Position numbers and translations under genes: made by a program. Of a stretch of 36,155 nt of DNA, positions 16,148 through 23,834 are shown piece after piece. Under the pieces are notes generated by a model. That model saw nothing but the letters and a program-made list of their open reading frames with translations. It was not told the DNA's origin and made no database searches. The stretch comes from Eubacterium sp. (GTDB lineage: Bacteria > Bacillota > Clostridia > Lachnospirales > Lachnospiraceae): the NCBI GenBank assembly GCA_017634555.1, contig JAGBNF010000044.1, positions 1 through 36,155 of the forward strand. The letters run 5' to 3'. Positions within the stretch are counted from its first letter, which is position 1. Every line of letters starts with the position of its first letter.

Positions 16148-18332
16148 CGTAGATACGGTTCCTCCTCTTTCTCTCTTCAGGAGACATTTTATCACATCCT
16201 GCAATATCATACGCACCGAATGTATTATAGAGTCTCGAGGTCGGATCAAGCTCTACATAGGTAACCCACGGAAGCCAGTGATGGAGCGTTTGAAGCTCCT
16301 GATCCGCAAATCCTCCGCCTTCCCACGAAAGTCCCTGAATCCTATAACCGAATTCTCCGTATACATCATTCGCATTCCTTGAATTATTATGGATAAACTC
16401 CGCATAATCCCTGTAATGCTCATCTCCCGTAATAACATAGATTCGATAATAAAGATATGCGCACGCAGCCATATACATATCACCACCGCCGGTGCCTATG
16501 GTAACCGGACTCTGACCGCTGATGGAGCGTTTTGAAAGCGGGCAGTTAGGTCTGTCCGAATACACAGGGAACGTCCAGGAATATGTCCAGGTCTCCGTAT
16601 AGTCCGCAGCTCCCAGCAGTGCATCCAGCCACTTATCCTCTCCCGTCAGATCATAAAGCGAAAGGAATCCGAACATCGCATATATACCCGATTCATTATC
16701 CATCACATCAGTGTTATCACATGTAGAACCGCGGTACTCCATGTTCTTATATACATTATCATAGGACCACTGTCCCGCCCTGAGTGCAGTTTCCTTATAT
16801 TCCTCCTTGCCGGTCACAAGATAGAGCTGAACGAAAAAGCGGACAATACTGATGGTATTTGCCTTGGAATCCATTCTCATGGCTCCATCACGCTCATACG
16901 CGCGATAGAAGGATCCATCCTCATTCTGGATTCCCATGAAGAAATGTGCGGCCTTCTCACAGAATTCAAGCCAGTCAGGATGCTCCTCAGTCTTCTTCTT
17001 TGTAAGGACATAAGCATCCAGAATGTTCTCCAGACCGTCAGCCGACATGCGGAGCCAGATCGGATAAGGTTCAAACTCCTTGTTGATCGGACTGTAGCAT
17101 CCGTTTGGTGCACCGTTTTCTTCCGCACCGTTCTTAACCCAGAAAAGAATCATATTCTGTCCCTTTTCAAACGCCTCATTATCTCCTTCTCGAAGTCCGT
17201 AATCCATAAGCTGATAGCCTATTCCCGGCTGCTGTCCTACGAATCCGAACTGCATGGATATACTGTCCACATCAAAATCCGGAAGGAAGGATGAGAATGG
17301 AACACCCCATGCTCCGTCTCCGTAATCTCTGCAAAGGAGCTTCATAGCATTTATATTGTTGTGATACTGAAGCTCCTGATTCACATCGAAAAGCTCAGCG
17401 CGAAGTCTGTCATACACCGATCTCCATGCCCATTTCATCATAGGATAGAAATCATCAAACTGTCCGAGATTCAGTCTCACCACGTAGTCATCCGAAAAGT
17501 CCTTCTCCATCGAATGGAGTACACGATTAAAGGTTTTATTCTTCATCATGTAATCGATATTGAAAAACATCTGCTGATCTCCGACCTGTCCGTCAGCACA
17601 TGGATAAACATAATCGATAGTAATTCCGTCACGTACCGCTTCTGTCTCTTTTCTGACCGGATACCCGTAATAAAGATACGCTATCGTCTTATTCTCCGGC
17701 TTTGAAAGCCCTATGGAACCTACGTTGCATTCTCTGTCTATCATCTGGGCGAACTTACATGTTTTACGTCCCGGAAGCGCCACATCCGATTTTTCACGGG
17801 AGAACATAATAGCCTCACCGGTCTTCTTACTTAATGCCGCAAAAAGAGGAAGTGTCATTCCTGTCTCCTTGCGCCAGTTATATTCACATTCAGGATCAAA
17901 GCCTACTACATAAGGACGGGCATACTCATTGTCCTTATACCAGGTTGCAGGCGCAAAGCACTGATAATCTCTGATGGTATCCGCATCTGGAAGAACAAAT
18001 GAAATCTTCGAAGCAAATCCAAGATCATCCTCTCCCTTTTCAAGAATAGTAAGCCTTCTCGAAATTACTACTCCATCATCCTCAGCTGAGTATTCATCAC
18101 TAAATTCCAGCCTTGAACCATTCGGCGTCTCCATTATTCCCGATGCGATAACCCTGCCCTCAGATTCCTCAACAGAATCATAGGCCCTATCAAAAAATTC
18201 AATGACGGCCATAGCAGTCTTGATAAAGGCATACATAGGACGCTTGTTATAGTAAAGCGTACTGCCTGCCTTTTCAATCACCACTCCGCCGTCATTGAAA
18301 ATCAACTCATAATCTCCGTTTTGTAACCTCAT
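16131..18332 (-). CDS. Large six-hairpin-glycosidase-like protein
   Basis: A 733-residue cytoplasmic protein (no signal peptide). The N-terminal 280 residues are beta-rich. From about 290 to 700 there are repeated helix pairs with conserved aromatics and glycines (MMKWAWRSVYDRLRAEL, GIQNEDGSFYRAY, DVMDNESGIYAMFGFLSLYD, WLDALLGAADYTETWTYSW, LSWEGGGFADQELQTLHHWL) that fit an (alpha/alpha)6 toroid. Such two-part proteins act on oligosaccharides or are related phosphorylases/lyases, but no glycoside hydrolase family can be named and no catalytic acid can be assigned. The gene overlaps the Cys-rich gene downstream. It starts about 80 bases after the HxlR gene ends, with no clear terminator between them. 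Confidence 0.65.
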   Translation of the reverse strand: MRLQNGDYELIFNDGGVVIEKAGSTLYYNKRPMYAFIKTAMAVIEFFDRAYDSVEESEGRVIASGIMETPNGSRLEFSDEYSAEDDGVVISRRLTILEKGEDDLGFASKISFVLPDADTIRDYQCFAPATWYKDNEYARPYVVGFDPECEYNWRKETGMTLPLFAALSKKTGEAIMFSREKSDVALPGRKTCKFAQMIDRECNVGSIGLSKPENKTIAYLYYGYPVRKETEAVRDGITIDYVYPCADGQVGDQQMFFNIDYMMKNKTFNRVLHSMEKDFSDDYVVRLNLGQFDDFYPMMKWAWRSVYDRLRAELFDVNQELQYHNNINAMKLLCRDYGDGAWGVPFSSFLPDFDVDSISMQFGFVGQQPGIGYQLMDYGLREGDNEAFEKGQNMILFWVKNGAEENGAPNGCYSPINKEFEPYPIWLRMSADGLENILDAYVLTKKKTEEHPDWLEFCEKAAHFFMGIQNEDGSFYRAYERDGAMRMDSKANTISIVRFFVQLYLVTGKEEYKETALRAGQWSYDNVYKNMEYRGSTCDNTDVMDNESGIYAMFGFLSLYDLTGEDKWLDALLGAADYTETWTYSWTFPVYSDRPNCPLSKRSISGQSPVTIGTGGGDMYMAACAYLYYRIYVITGDEHYRDYAEFIHNNSRNANDVYGEFGYRIQGLSWEGGGFADQELQTLHHWLPWVTYVELDPTSRLYNTFGAYDIAGCDKMSPEERKRRNRIYDDYAG

Positions 18333-18415
18333 AACAATACCCTCTCTGTAAGTAAAAATATTAAAGCATCTACTTATCAGATTAATTCATTCGGCACAAA
18401 AACAAAAGTATAAAA

Positions 18416-18835
18416 TTATCCTGTTTTGCCTGTTTTTTGCGGATTATATTCCGGCAGACCTTCCAGATCCTTCTCGGTTATGACACCCTTATTTATAAGA
18501 GTCTCCTTCATCCCCTTTTCCAACATATAATCAACGCCAATCATCTGCATGATATCTATTGCCTCTATCATCTTCTTGCCGCGCCGCTCCGTTATAGAAT
18601 ATTCAACACGGAGAGGATAACCGTCAAAGGTCTTCTTCTCAACAAGGCCGAACTGAATAAGCTCCCTCAGCTGTTCAAGAAGCATCTTCTGATTGATGCC
18701 CTCAATCTCATGCTCAAGCTCGGAAAGTCCCTTAGGTCCCTCCTTCATCTGAAACAGGATTATAGTCTTCCATTTTCCTTTAATGATATCGTGCACTATC
18801 TCAAGCGGGCACGTATAATCATCTCTTATTTTCAT
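18416..18835 (-). CDS. HxlR-family transcriptional regulator
   Basis: A 139-residue winged-helix regulator. The HxlR signature is clear: DYTCPLEIVHDIIKGKWKTI with the conserved Cys9 used for redox or electrophile sensing in several relatives, then SELEHEIEGINQKMLLEQLR (recognition helix) and the wing VEKKTFDGYPLRVEYSITER. The start ATG overlaps the stop of the upstream isochorismatase-like gene (ATGA at 18832-18835), so the two are translationally coupled and probably form a self-regulated pair acting on the palindrome at 19354-19373. Confidence 0.92.
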   Translation of the reverse strand: MKIRDDYTCPLEIVHDIIKGKWKTIILFQMKEGPKGLSELEHEIEGINQKMLLEQLRELIQFGLVEKKTFDGYPLRVEYSITERRGKKMIEAIDIMQMIGVDYMLEKGMKETLINKGVITEKDLEGLPEYNPQKTGKTG

Positions 18836-19341
18836 AGATATTTCTCCAGCTTAACAACATCCGCAAATCCGTCTGCGAGAGCTGCCATATATACCGCATG
18901 TACCGTTTCGGCATCCACCTTTCTTCCGTCATGCTTCAGACCCTTGGTTGTACATGCATCATCTATAACTGTTACTTCATATCCATAATCTTGACATGCT
19001 CTGACCGTAGTGTCAACACACATATGTGACATCATGCCTGCAACAACAAGTTTTTCCACTCCCTGCTCCTCAAGATATTCCCTAAGGTCTGTCTTAAGAA
19101 AAGAATTCGGATAATCCTTATGTACTATCTTTTCATTCTCAAGGGGCTTAACCAGGTCATGTATGCATCTAAGTATCTCAAAGTTATGCTGTACATGTAC
19201 GATAGTCTTTCCTTCTGCTCTGAACTTTTCAAGCAGCTTCGCCGCCTGCATTGCCGCATCCTTCGGCTTATACAGCTTCATAGGTCCCGGTTTAAAGTAT
19301 ATCCTCTGAATATCTATCAGTAATAACGCTTCATTACTCAT
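18832..19341 (-). CDS. Isochorismatase-family cysteine hydrolase
   Basis: A 169-residue cysteine hydrolase with the triad in the usual places: Asp10 (LLLIDIQ), Lys75 (KIVHKDYPN) and Cys108 (AGMMSHMCVDTTVRA). Relatives hydrolyse amides or isochorismate-like ethers (nicotinamidase, YcaC-type). The substrate is unknown. The start at 19341 is set by AGGAGG eight bases upstream; a GTG three codons earlier overlaps that region. Coupling with the HxlR regulator suggests it removes a small reactive or toxic compound that the regulator senses. Confidence 0.9.
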   Translation of the reverse strand: MSNEALLLIDIQRIYFKPGPMKLYKPKDAAMQAAKLLEKFRAEGKTIVHVQHNFEILRCIHDLVKPLENEKIVHKDYPNSFLKTDLREYLEEQGVEKLVVAGMMSHMCVDTTVRACQDYGYEVTVIDDACTTKGLKHDGRKVDAETVHAVYMAALADGFADVVKLEKYL

Positions 19342-19353
19342 TTCTGTCACCTC

Positions 19354-19390
19354 CTGTATTCAAAATAATACAGAAGAAATCGAATGACAA
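19354..19390 (-). promoter_or_regulatory. Promoter and candidate HxlR operator
   Basis: On the minus strand TTGTCA (19385-19390), 17 bases, TATTTT (19362-19367). CTGTATT-N6-AATACAG (19354-19373) is a perfect palindrome that covers the -10 and ends at the ribosome site, a natural repressor site for the HxlR protein encoded by the transcript. Confidence 0.6.
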
Positions 19391-19391
19391 T

Positions 19392-19411
19392 TACCCACTT
19401 TTTTGTGGGTA
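19392..19411. other. Inverted repeat upstream of the hydrolase promoter
   Basis: TACCCAC and GTGGGTA flank six T bases. It lies just upstream of the -35 box and could be a second protein-binding site or a weak hairpin. Confidence 0.35.
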
Positions 19412-19451
19412 TTAATCAGGTCAGATCATTAGTCCATATATCATAAGCAAC

Positions 19452-19499
19452 AAAAAACGGCACACCCTCGAAACCGTCTAAGTTTCCCGGGTGTGCCGT
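19452..19499 (-). terminator. Terminator of glnN
   Basis: On the minus strand ACGGCACACCCGGGAAAC pairs with the segment ending GGGTGTGCCGT, followed by TTTTTTG. It is a canonical strong terminator 15 bases after the glnN stop. It has no upstream hexaloop hairpin, unlike the leader terminators at 21858, 30033 and 35485. Confidence 0.85.
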
Positions 19500-19514
19500 A
19501 ATAATCAGATTATA

Positions 19515-21614
19515 TTAGTTTACACTGAAGAGAAGCTGACCATAGCTTGGGAATGGCCAATCCTTCTGTGATGTAAGCATCTCAGCTTCATCAACATAAG
19601 CTCTGAGCGATTCCATTGTAAGAAGAAGTGTATCTCTTACAAACTCTGATGACTTGAAGATATCAGGAAGATCCTTAAGTGTTGCGATAGCATCCTCAAG
19701 AGCCTTAACTGACTCAAGTATATGATCTGTAAGCTCTGAAAGTCTCTCGATTGTAGAAACTTCATAATTGCACTTAACCTTATCACTTACCTGTCTCATC
19801 AGTGATGTTGTCTGAGCAAGCTTGAAGAGGTATCCCTCGATTGCAGGAAGATAATTCTTGCGAACCATATCAACCATTGTGAGAGCCTCGATATTAACTG
19901 TCTTTACATAGTTCTCAAGCATGATCTCACATCTTGACTGAAGCTCTGCCTCTGTAAATACCTTATGAGCCATAAGCATATCCATGTTCTTCTTATCAAG
20001 GAGACGTGGCATAGCATCAGCTGTTGTCTTAAGGTTAAGAAGGCCTCTCTTCTCTGTAGCTTCAACGATCCAATCCTCACCATATCCGTTTCCGTCGAAG
20101 AGGATTCTCTGATGATCTGTAATAACCTTCTTGATAAGTGTATGAAGATCTTCTTCGAAGTTCTCTGACTTCTCAAGGATATCAGCATACTGACGAAGGC
20201 TTTCTGCAACTGCTGCATTCAGCATGATGTTGCAGCATGCGATACTGTTAGATGAACCGAGTGATCTGAACTCAAACTTATTTCCTGTAAATGCGAACGG
20301 TGATGTTCTGTTACGATCTGTTGTATCTCTTGAGAAGCTTGGAAGTGAATGAACACCCAGCTTCATAACAACCTTCTCTGTTCCCTCATATGGCTCATCA
20401 TTTCTGATAGCATTGAGGATACCTGTAAGCTCATCTCCAAGGAAGATTGAGATGATTGCCGGAGGTGCTTCGTTAGCTCCGAGTCTGTGATCGTTTCCTG
20501 CTGTAGCAACAGAAAGTCTGAGAAGATCCTGATAATCATCGACTGCCTGAATTACTGCGCAGAGGAAAAGCAGGAACTGTGCATTCTCATAAGGTGTCTT
20601 TCCAGGTGAAAGAAGATTGATTCCTGTATCTGTTCCGATTGACCAGTTGTTATGCTTTCCTGATCCGTTAACACCTGCGAATGGCTTCTCATGAAGGAGA
20701 CACTCCATACCATGTCTTGCAGCAACCTTCTTCATGATCTCCATAGTAAGCTGATTTGAATCTGTTGCAACGTTTGTTGTTGAGTAAATAGGAGCAAGCT
20801 CATGCTGTGCAGGTGCAACTTCGTTATGCTCTGTCTTAGCAAGGATTCCCAGCTTCCAAAGCTCCTGATTAAGGTCTTCCATGTACTCTGTTACTCTTGG
20901 CTTGATAACTCCGAAGTAATGGTCATCCATTTCCTGTCCCTTAGGAGGCATAGCTCCGAAAAGTGTTCTTCCTGTATACTTAAGGTCAGGTCTCTTATTG
21001 AAAACTTCCTTATCTACCAGGAAGTACTCCTGCTCAGGACCAACGCTTGTTCTAACATACTTGCAGTCTGTTCCGAAAAGCTTGAGAATTCTCTTTGCCT
21101 GCTTGTTGATAGCCTGCATAGATCTGAGAAGCGGTGTCTTCTTATCAAGAGCTTCTCCTGAATATGAACAGAACGCTGTAGGAATACAAAGTGTATGATC
21201 TTTAATGAATGCATAAGATGTAGGATCCCATGCTGTATATCCTCTTGCCTCAAATGTAGCTCTGAGTCCGCCTGAAGGGAATGATGATGCATCAGGCTCA
21301 CCCTTGATAAGCTCCTTACCGGAGAACTCCATCAGAACTCCTCCGTCCGGTGAAGGTGATATAAAGCTGTCATGCTTCTCAGCTGTAACTCCTGTAAGTG
21401 GCTGGAACCAATGTGTAAAATGTGTGGCTCCGTTTTCGATTGCCCAGCTCTTCATTTCCTCTGCAACTGCATCGGCAACATGCTCATCAAGTCTTGTATT
21501 CTCATCGATAGTCTTCTTAAGTGATGCATATACATCATCCGAAAGTCTTGCTCTCATTACTCTGTCATCAAAAACGAGTGATCCAAACATCTCAGGTACA
21601 TTTGTTTTTTCCAT
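19515..21614 (-). CDS. glnN: Glutamine synthetase type III (GSIII)
   Basis: A 699-residue GSIII, the large form found in Bacteroidetes, cyanobacteria and clostridia; it makes glutamine from glutamate, ammonia and ATP. Landmarks are [40 protein letters not shown] (substrate-binding His/Asn loop), [20 protein letters not shown] and [20 protein letters not shown], all typical of GSIII. Length and C-terminus ([10 protein letters not shown]) are normal. AGGAGG nine bases before 21614 fixes the start; the frame is open 20 codons further upstream in AT-rich leader. Transcription probably begins near 21905 and must pass an intrinsic terminator with a competing hairpin, then a 250-base structured leader. 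A second GSIII is partly visible at the right edge. Confidence 0.96.
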   Translation of the reverse strand: MEKTNVPEMFGSLVFDDRVMRARLSDDVYASLKKTIDENTRLDEHVADAVAEEMKSWAIENGATHFTHWFQPLTGVTAEKHDSFISPSPDGGVLMEFSGKELIKGEPDASSFPSGGLRATFEARGYTAWDPTSYAFIKDHTLCIPTAFCSYSGEALDKKTPLLRSMQAINKQAKRILKLFGTDCKYVRTSVGPEQEYFLVDKEVFNKRPDLKYTGRTLFGAMPPKGQEMDDHYFGVIKPRVTEYMEDLNQELWKLGILAKTEHNEVAPAQHELAPIYSTTNVATDSNQLTMEIMKKVAARHGMECLLHEKPFAGVNGSGKHNNWSIGTDTGINLLSPGKTPYENAQFLLFLCAVIQAVDDYQDLLRLSVATAGNDHRLGANEAPPAIISIFLGDELTGILNAIRNDEPYEGTEKVVMKLGVHSLPSFSRDTTDRNRTSPFAFTGNKFEFRSLGSSNSIACCNIMLNAAVAESLRQYADILEKSENFEEDLHTLIKKVITDHQRILFDGNGYGEDWIVEATEKRGLLNLKTTADAMPRLLDKKNMDMLMAHKVFTEAELQSRCEIMLENYVKTVNIEALTMVDMVRKNYLPAIEGYLFKLAQTTSLMRQVSDKVKCNYEVSTIERLSELTDHILESVKALEDAIATLKDLPDIFKSSEFVRDTLLLTMESLRAYVDEAEMLTSQKDWPFPSYGQLLFSVN

Positions 21615-21672
21615 TTTGTGGTTCCTCCTCATTATTAAATAATAATAAAAATAATTATTTTCTGTTTTCCAC

Positions 21673-21834
21673 ATCGTGAAGAATCCTTTCGCTTCGCTCA
21701 GTATTCTTCACGATGATGCGATCTCGCCAAAGTCACATATCTGCCTTCGGCAGATATGTATGAGATATAGCACATTGTTCTTGAACGCAAGCGTTCGAAC
21801 ATATGCTATATCTCATGCATATGCTTCGCATATG
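21673..21834 (-). ncRNA. Array of four strong hairpins in the glnN leader
   Basis: Four perfect or near-perfect stems lie in series between the leader terminator and glnN: 21673-21714 (12 bp, 18-base loop), 21735-21759 (11 bp, 3-base loop), 21760-21816 (13 bp outer stem around an inner GAACGC/GCGTTC stem), and 21818-21834 (7 bp, CATATGC/GCATATG). Loops are short and three contain TTC/GAA. No known riboswitch is recognised. It may be a structured 5' leader or a cluster of palindromic repeats inserted here. Confidence 0.55.
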
Positions 21835-21857
21835 TAACCTTGGCTCGATTAACGCAC

Positions 21858-21894
21858 AAAAAGGCGCCTTAGAGCTAAGCTCTAAGACGCCTTT
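21858..21894 (-). terminator. Leader terminator (attenuator) of glnN
   Basis: On the minus strand AAAGGCGTCTTAGAGC pairs with GCTCTAAGGCGCCTTT over about 16 bp (one wobble) and ends in a T-run. It lies only about 10-50 bases downstream of the predicted transcription start and about 250 bases upstream of glnN, so it must be read through for glnN expression. Confidence 0.8.
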
Positions 21895-21899
21895 GTCTT
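21884..21899 (-). promoter_or_regulatory. ANTAR-type hexaloop hairpin overlapping the glnN terminator
   Basis: AAGAC-AAAGGC-GTCTT forms a 5-bp stem with hexaloop AAAGGC (A at 1, G at 4). It uses the 5' strand of the terminator, so its formation prevents termination. The same layout occurs upstream of amt and pyrG. Confidence 0.6.
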
Positions 21900-21911
21900 C
21901 TTCGGTTATTT

Positions 21912-21940
21912 ACTTTACTACGATAAACCAGAAAAGTCAA
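21912..21940 (-). promoter_or_regulatory. Promoter of glnN
   Basis: On the minus strand TTGACT (21935-21940), 17 bases, TAAAGT (21912-21917). It sits about 50 bases after the stop of the ANTAR gene and places the transcript start near 21905, just before the hexaloop hairpin. Confidence 0.65.
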
Positions 21941-21989
21941 CCCTGTTTTTTAATTTTTTCGAGCAATTTTTTATTGTCGTCGGAAGCCG

Positions 21990-22571
21990 TTAATCATCCA
22001 CGATTTCTTCGGCCACCTGTCGTTTGGTAAGTCCCTTATTCATAGCCTCACGGATTATATATTCATGAGCATCTGCCTCGCTCATTCCCTTCTTCTCCAC
22101 AAGCACTATCTTTGCACGACTTACAAGCTTCAGTTCTTCCATCTTCTCATTAAGTATCCTGAGCTTTTTATGGACTGCTCTCAGCCTGTCATTCATTGCT
22201 ATGACAAGTCTTATCATCCTTTCAAGTTCACCCAGCTTGATAGGCTTCTGAAGCGTCATTACTCCATGTTCTATCAGCCTGTCATTAACACTCTGGAACA
22301 CCTCTGTCGGAACCGCAAGAATAACTCCTGAGCTGTGTTTCTCCACAACGTCCATAACAAACTCCGTTCCGAGACCATCCTGCAGCGGAGCATTTACTAT
22401 TACAAGATCATACTCTCTGACAAGAAGCTCACGCCTTGCGGATGAAGCACTCTTTCTGATTTCAATGATATCAAAGCGTCTGTCAGGAAGAACCTTCTTC
22501 ACGGTAATATTGAATTGTTCGGATGACGACACTATAAGCACCGAATACCTGTTATCATTTCTTTCTTTCAT
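21990..22571 (-). CDS. ANTAR-domain RNA-binding regulator with pseudo-receiver domain
   Basis: A 193-residue two-domain protein. Residues about 8-125 have a receiver fold (YSVLIVSSSEQF, EYDLVIVNAPLQDGLG, LQKPIKLGELERMI), but the phospho-acceptor Asp is Asn60 and the N-terminal acidic pair is missing, so it should not be phosphorylated. Residues about 139-190 are an ANTAR domain: AKIVLVEKKGMSEADAHEYI followed by IREAMNKGLTKRQVAEEIVD. ANTAR proteins (AmiR, NasR, EutV) bind hexaloop RNA hairpins and prevent transcription termination. The gene is 21 bases after the GS-I-like gene and directly upstream of the glnN attenuator. It is the obvious candidate to act on the hairpins at glnN, amt and pyrG; how it senses nitrogen is unknown. 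Confidence 0.9.
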   Translation of the reverse strand: MKERNDNRYSVLIVSSSEQFNITVKKVLPDRRFDIIEIRKSASSARRELLVREYDLVIVNAPLQDGLGTEFVMDVVEKHSSGVILAVPTEVFQSVNDRLIEHGVMTLQKPIKLGELERMIRLVIAMNDRLRAVHKKLRILNEKMEELKLVSRAKIVLVEKKGMSEADAHEYIIREAMNKGLTKRQVAEEIVDD

Positions 22572-22592
22572 ACCTGCCTCGATCTGAAATCA

Positions 22593-23765
22593 TTAGGAAA
22601 TGTACTTATCGATAATAGCCTTAGGCAGGAATCCACTAATAAATTCACTGTCCTCAGCCATCTTCTTTGCTTCCTTTCTTGACTTAGGAAGAAGAATGCT
22701 CTCACCGTCTACCTCTTCAGGCAGAGTAAGCTTGTTCTTTATTCCGTAAAGTCCGGCATGTATAAGAAGTGCATAGGCAAGATAAGGATTGCTGAGTGCG
22801 TCAGGCGATCTCAGCTCTACTCTTGTGCTTCCCTTAATATCATCTATATGTATCAGCTCGGATCCACCGATTCTTGACCAGTTAACCTTATCAGGTGCAG
22901 TTCCCTGTCCGAATCTGTTATAGGATGCATCCGTCGGATTAAGGAATATTGTTATATCCTTGATTTTTGACAGAATACCTGCTGCGGCATACTTCGCAAC
23001 GTCATTGCCATCCTCATCCTGTGCGAAAACATTGATATGATAACCGTTGCCCGGCTTATCTGAAAGCGGCATCGGTGAAAAATCGGCATAAAGCCCGTTT
23101 CTGTCAGCCACTGTTGCTACAACCATCTTAAATGTGATCATCTGGTCCGCAGCCTTAAGCGGCTTTCCGTAATGGAAGTCTATCTCATTCTGTCCGGGTC
23201 CTCTCTCATGATGCGAACGCTCCGGAGTAAGGCCCATTTCCTCTATAGTGAGGCAGATCTCACGACGGATATTCTCTCCTCTGTCCAGTGGAGCAATATC
23301 CATATAGCCTGCTTCATCATAAGGAATCTTTGTCGGATTTGCTTCATCATCTGTCTTGAACAGATAGAATTCCATTTCCGATCCAAACTTGAATTCTATT
23401 CCTGCAGCCTTTGCTTCTTCTACTGCATTTCTGAGTATATTTCTTGTGTCAGCCTCAAAAGGAGTTCCGTCTGATGTGCAGACATCGCAGAACATTCTGA
23501 GAACTCGACCCGAATCAGGTCTCCAAGGAAGTACAGAAAGAGTAGTCGGATCCGGCTTCAGATACAGATTTGCCTCTTCACTTCCCTCAAAACCTCTTAT
23601 CGCCTTGGCATTGATAGCGATACCATCCTTAAATGCCTTATGTACCTCACTCGGCATTATAGATATATTCTTCTGGACACCGAAGGCATCTCTGAATGCA
23701 AGTCGTATAAACTTGGCATCCTCTTCTTCGATATATTCCATTACTTCAGCTTCTGTAAAATTCAT
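22593..23765 (-). CDS. glnA: Glutamine synthetase type I-like protein, divergent active site
   Basis: A 390-residue GS-I family protein, shorter than the usual ~440-470. Conserved ligands are present: Glu130 and Glu132 (GSEMEFYLF), Glu187 and Glu194 (HERGPGQNEIDF), His243 (GNGYHIN), Glu317 and Arg319 (TRVELRSPDALSNPYLA). But the segment that in Escherichia coli GlnA carries the Glu327 flap and Arg339/Arg344 (GYEAP, NRSA, IRIP) reads YNRFGQGTAPDKVNWSRIGG and then SELIHIDDI: the flap Glu aligns with Thr289 and both Arg are lost by my alignment. It may be a slow or altered ligase or a regulatory paralogue. It lies 69 bases after carB and directly before the ANTAR gene. AAAGGA upstream supports ATG 23765. 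Confidence 0.85.
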   Translation of the reverse strand: MNFTEAEVMEYIEEEDAKFIRLAFRDAFGVQKNISIMPSEVHKAFKDGIAINAKAIRGFEGSEEANLYLKPDPTTLSVLPWRPDSGRVLRMFCDVCTSDGTPFEADTRNILRNAVEEAKAAGIEFKFGSEMEFYLFKTDDEANPTKIPYDEAGYMDIAPLDRGENIRREICLTIEEMGLTPERSHHERGPGQNEIDFHYGKPLKAADQMITFKMVVATVADRNGLYADFSPMPLSDKPGNGYHINVFAQDEDGNDVAKYAAAGILSKIKDITIFLNPTDASYNRFGQGTAPDKVNWSRIGGSELIHIDDIKGSTRVELRSPDALSNPYLAYALLIHAGLYGIKNKLTLPEEVDGESILLPKSRKEAKKMAEDSEFISGFLPKAIIDKYIS

Positions 23766-23834
23766 ATGAATTCCTTTCTCTCATATCAATACCTTTAACC
23801 GATATTATCATTTCACCGCTATACGCGGCGATCA

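Noticed and set aside
21660-21860. CRISPR array
   Set aside because: The hairpins differ in sequence and spacing; there are no repeated units with unique spacers and no cas genes.
23816-23828. Small hairpin CCGC/GCGG between carB and glnA as a terminator
   Set aside because: Only 4 bp and no T-run on either strand; carB and the GS-I-like gene are probably cotranscribed.
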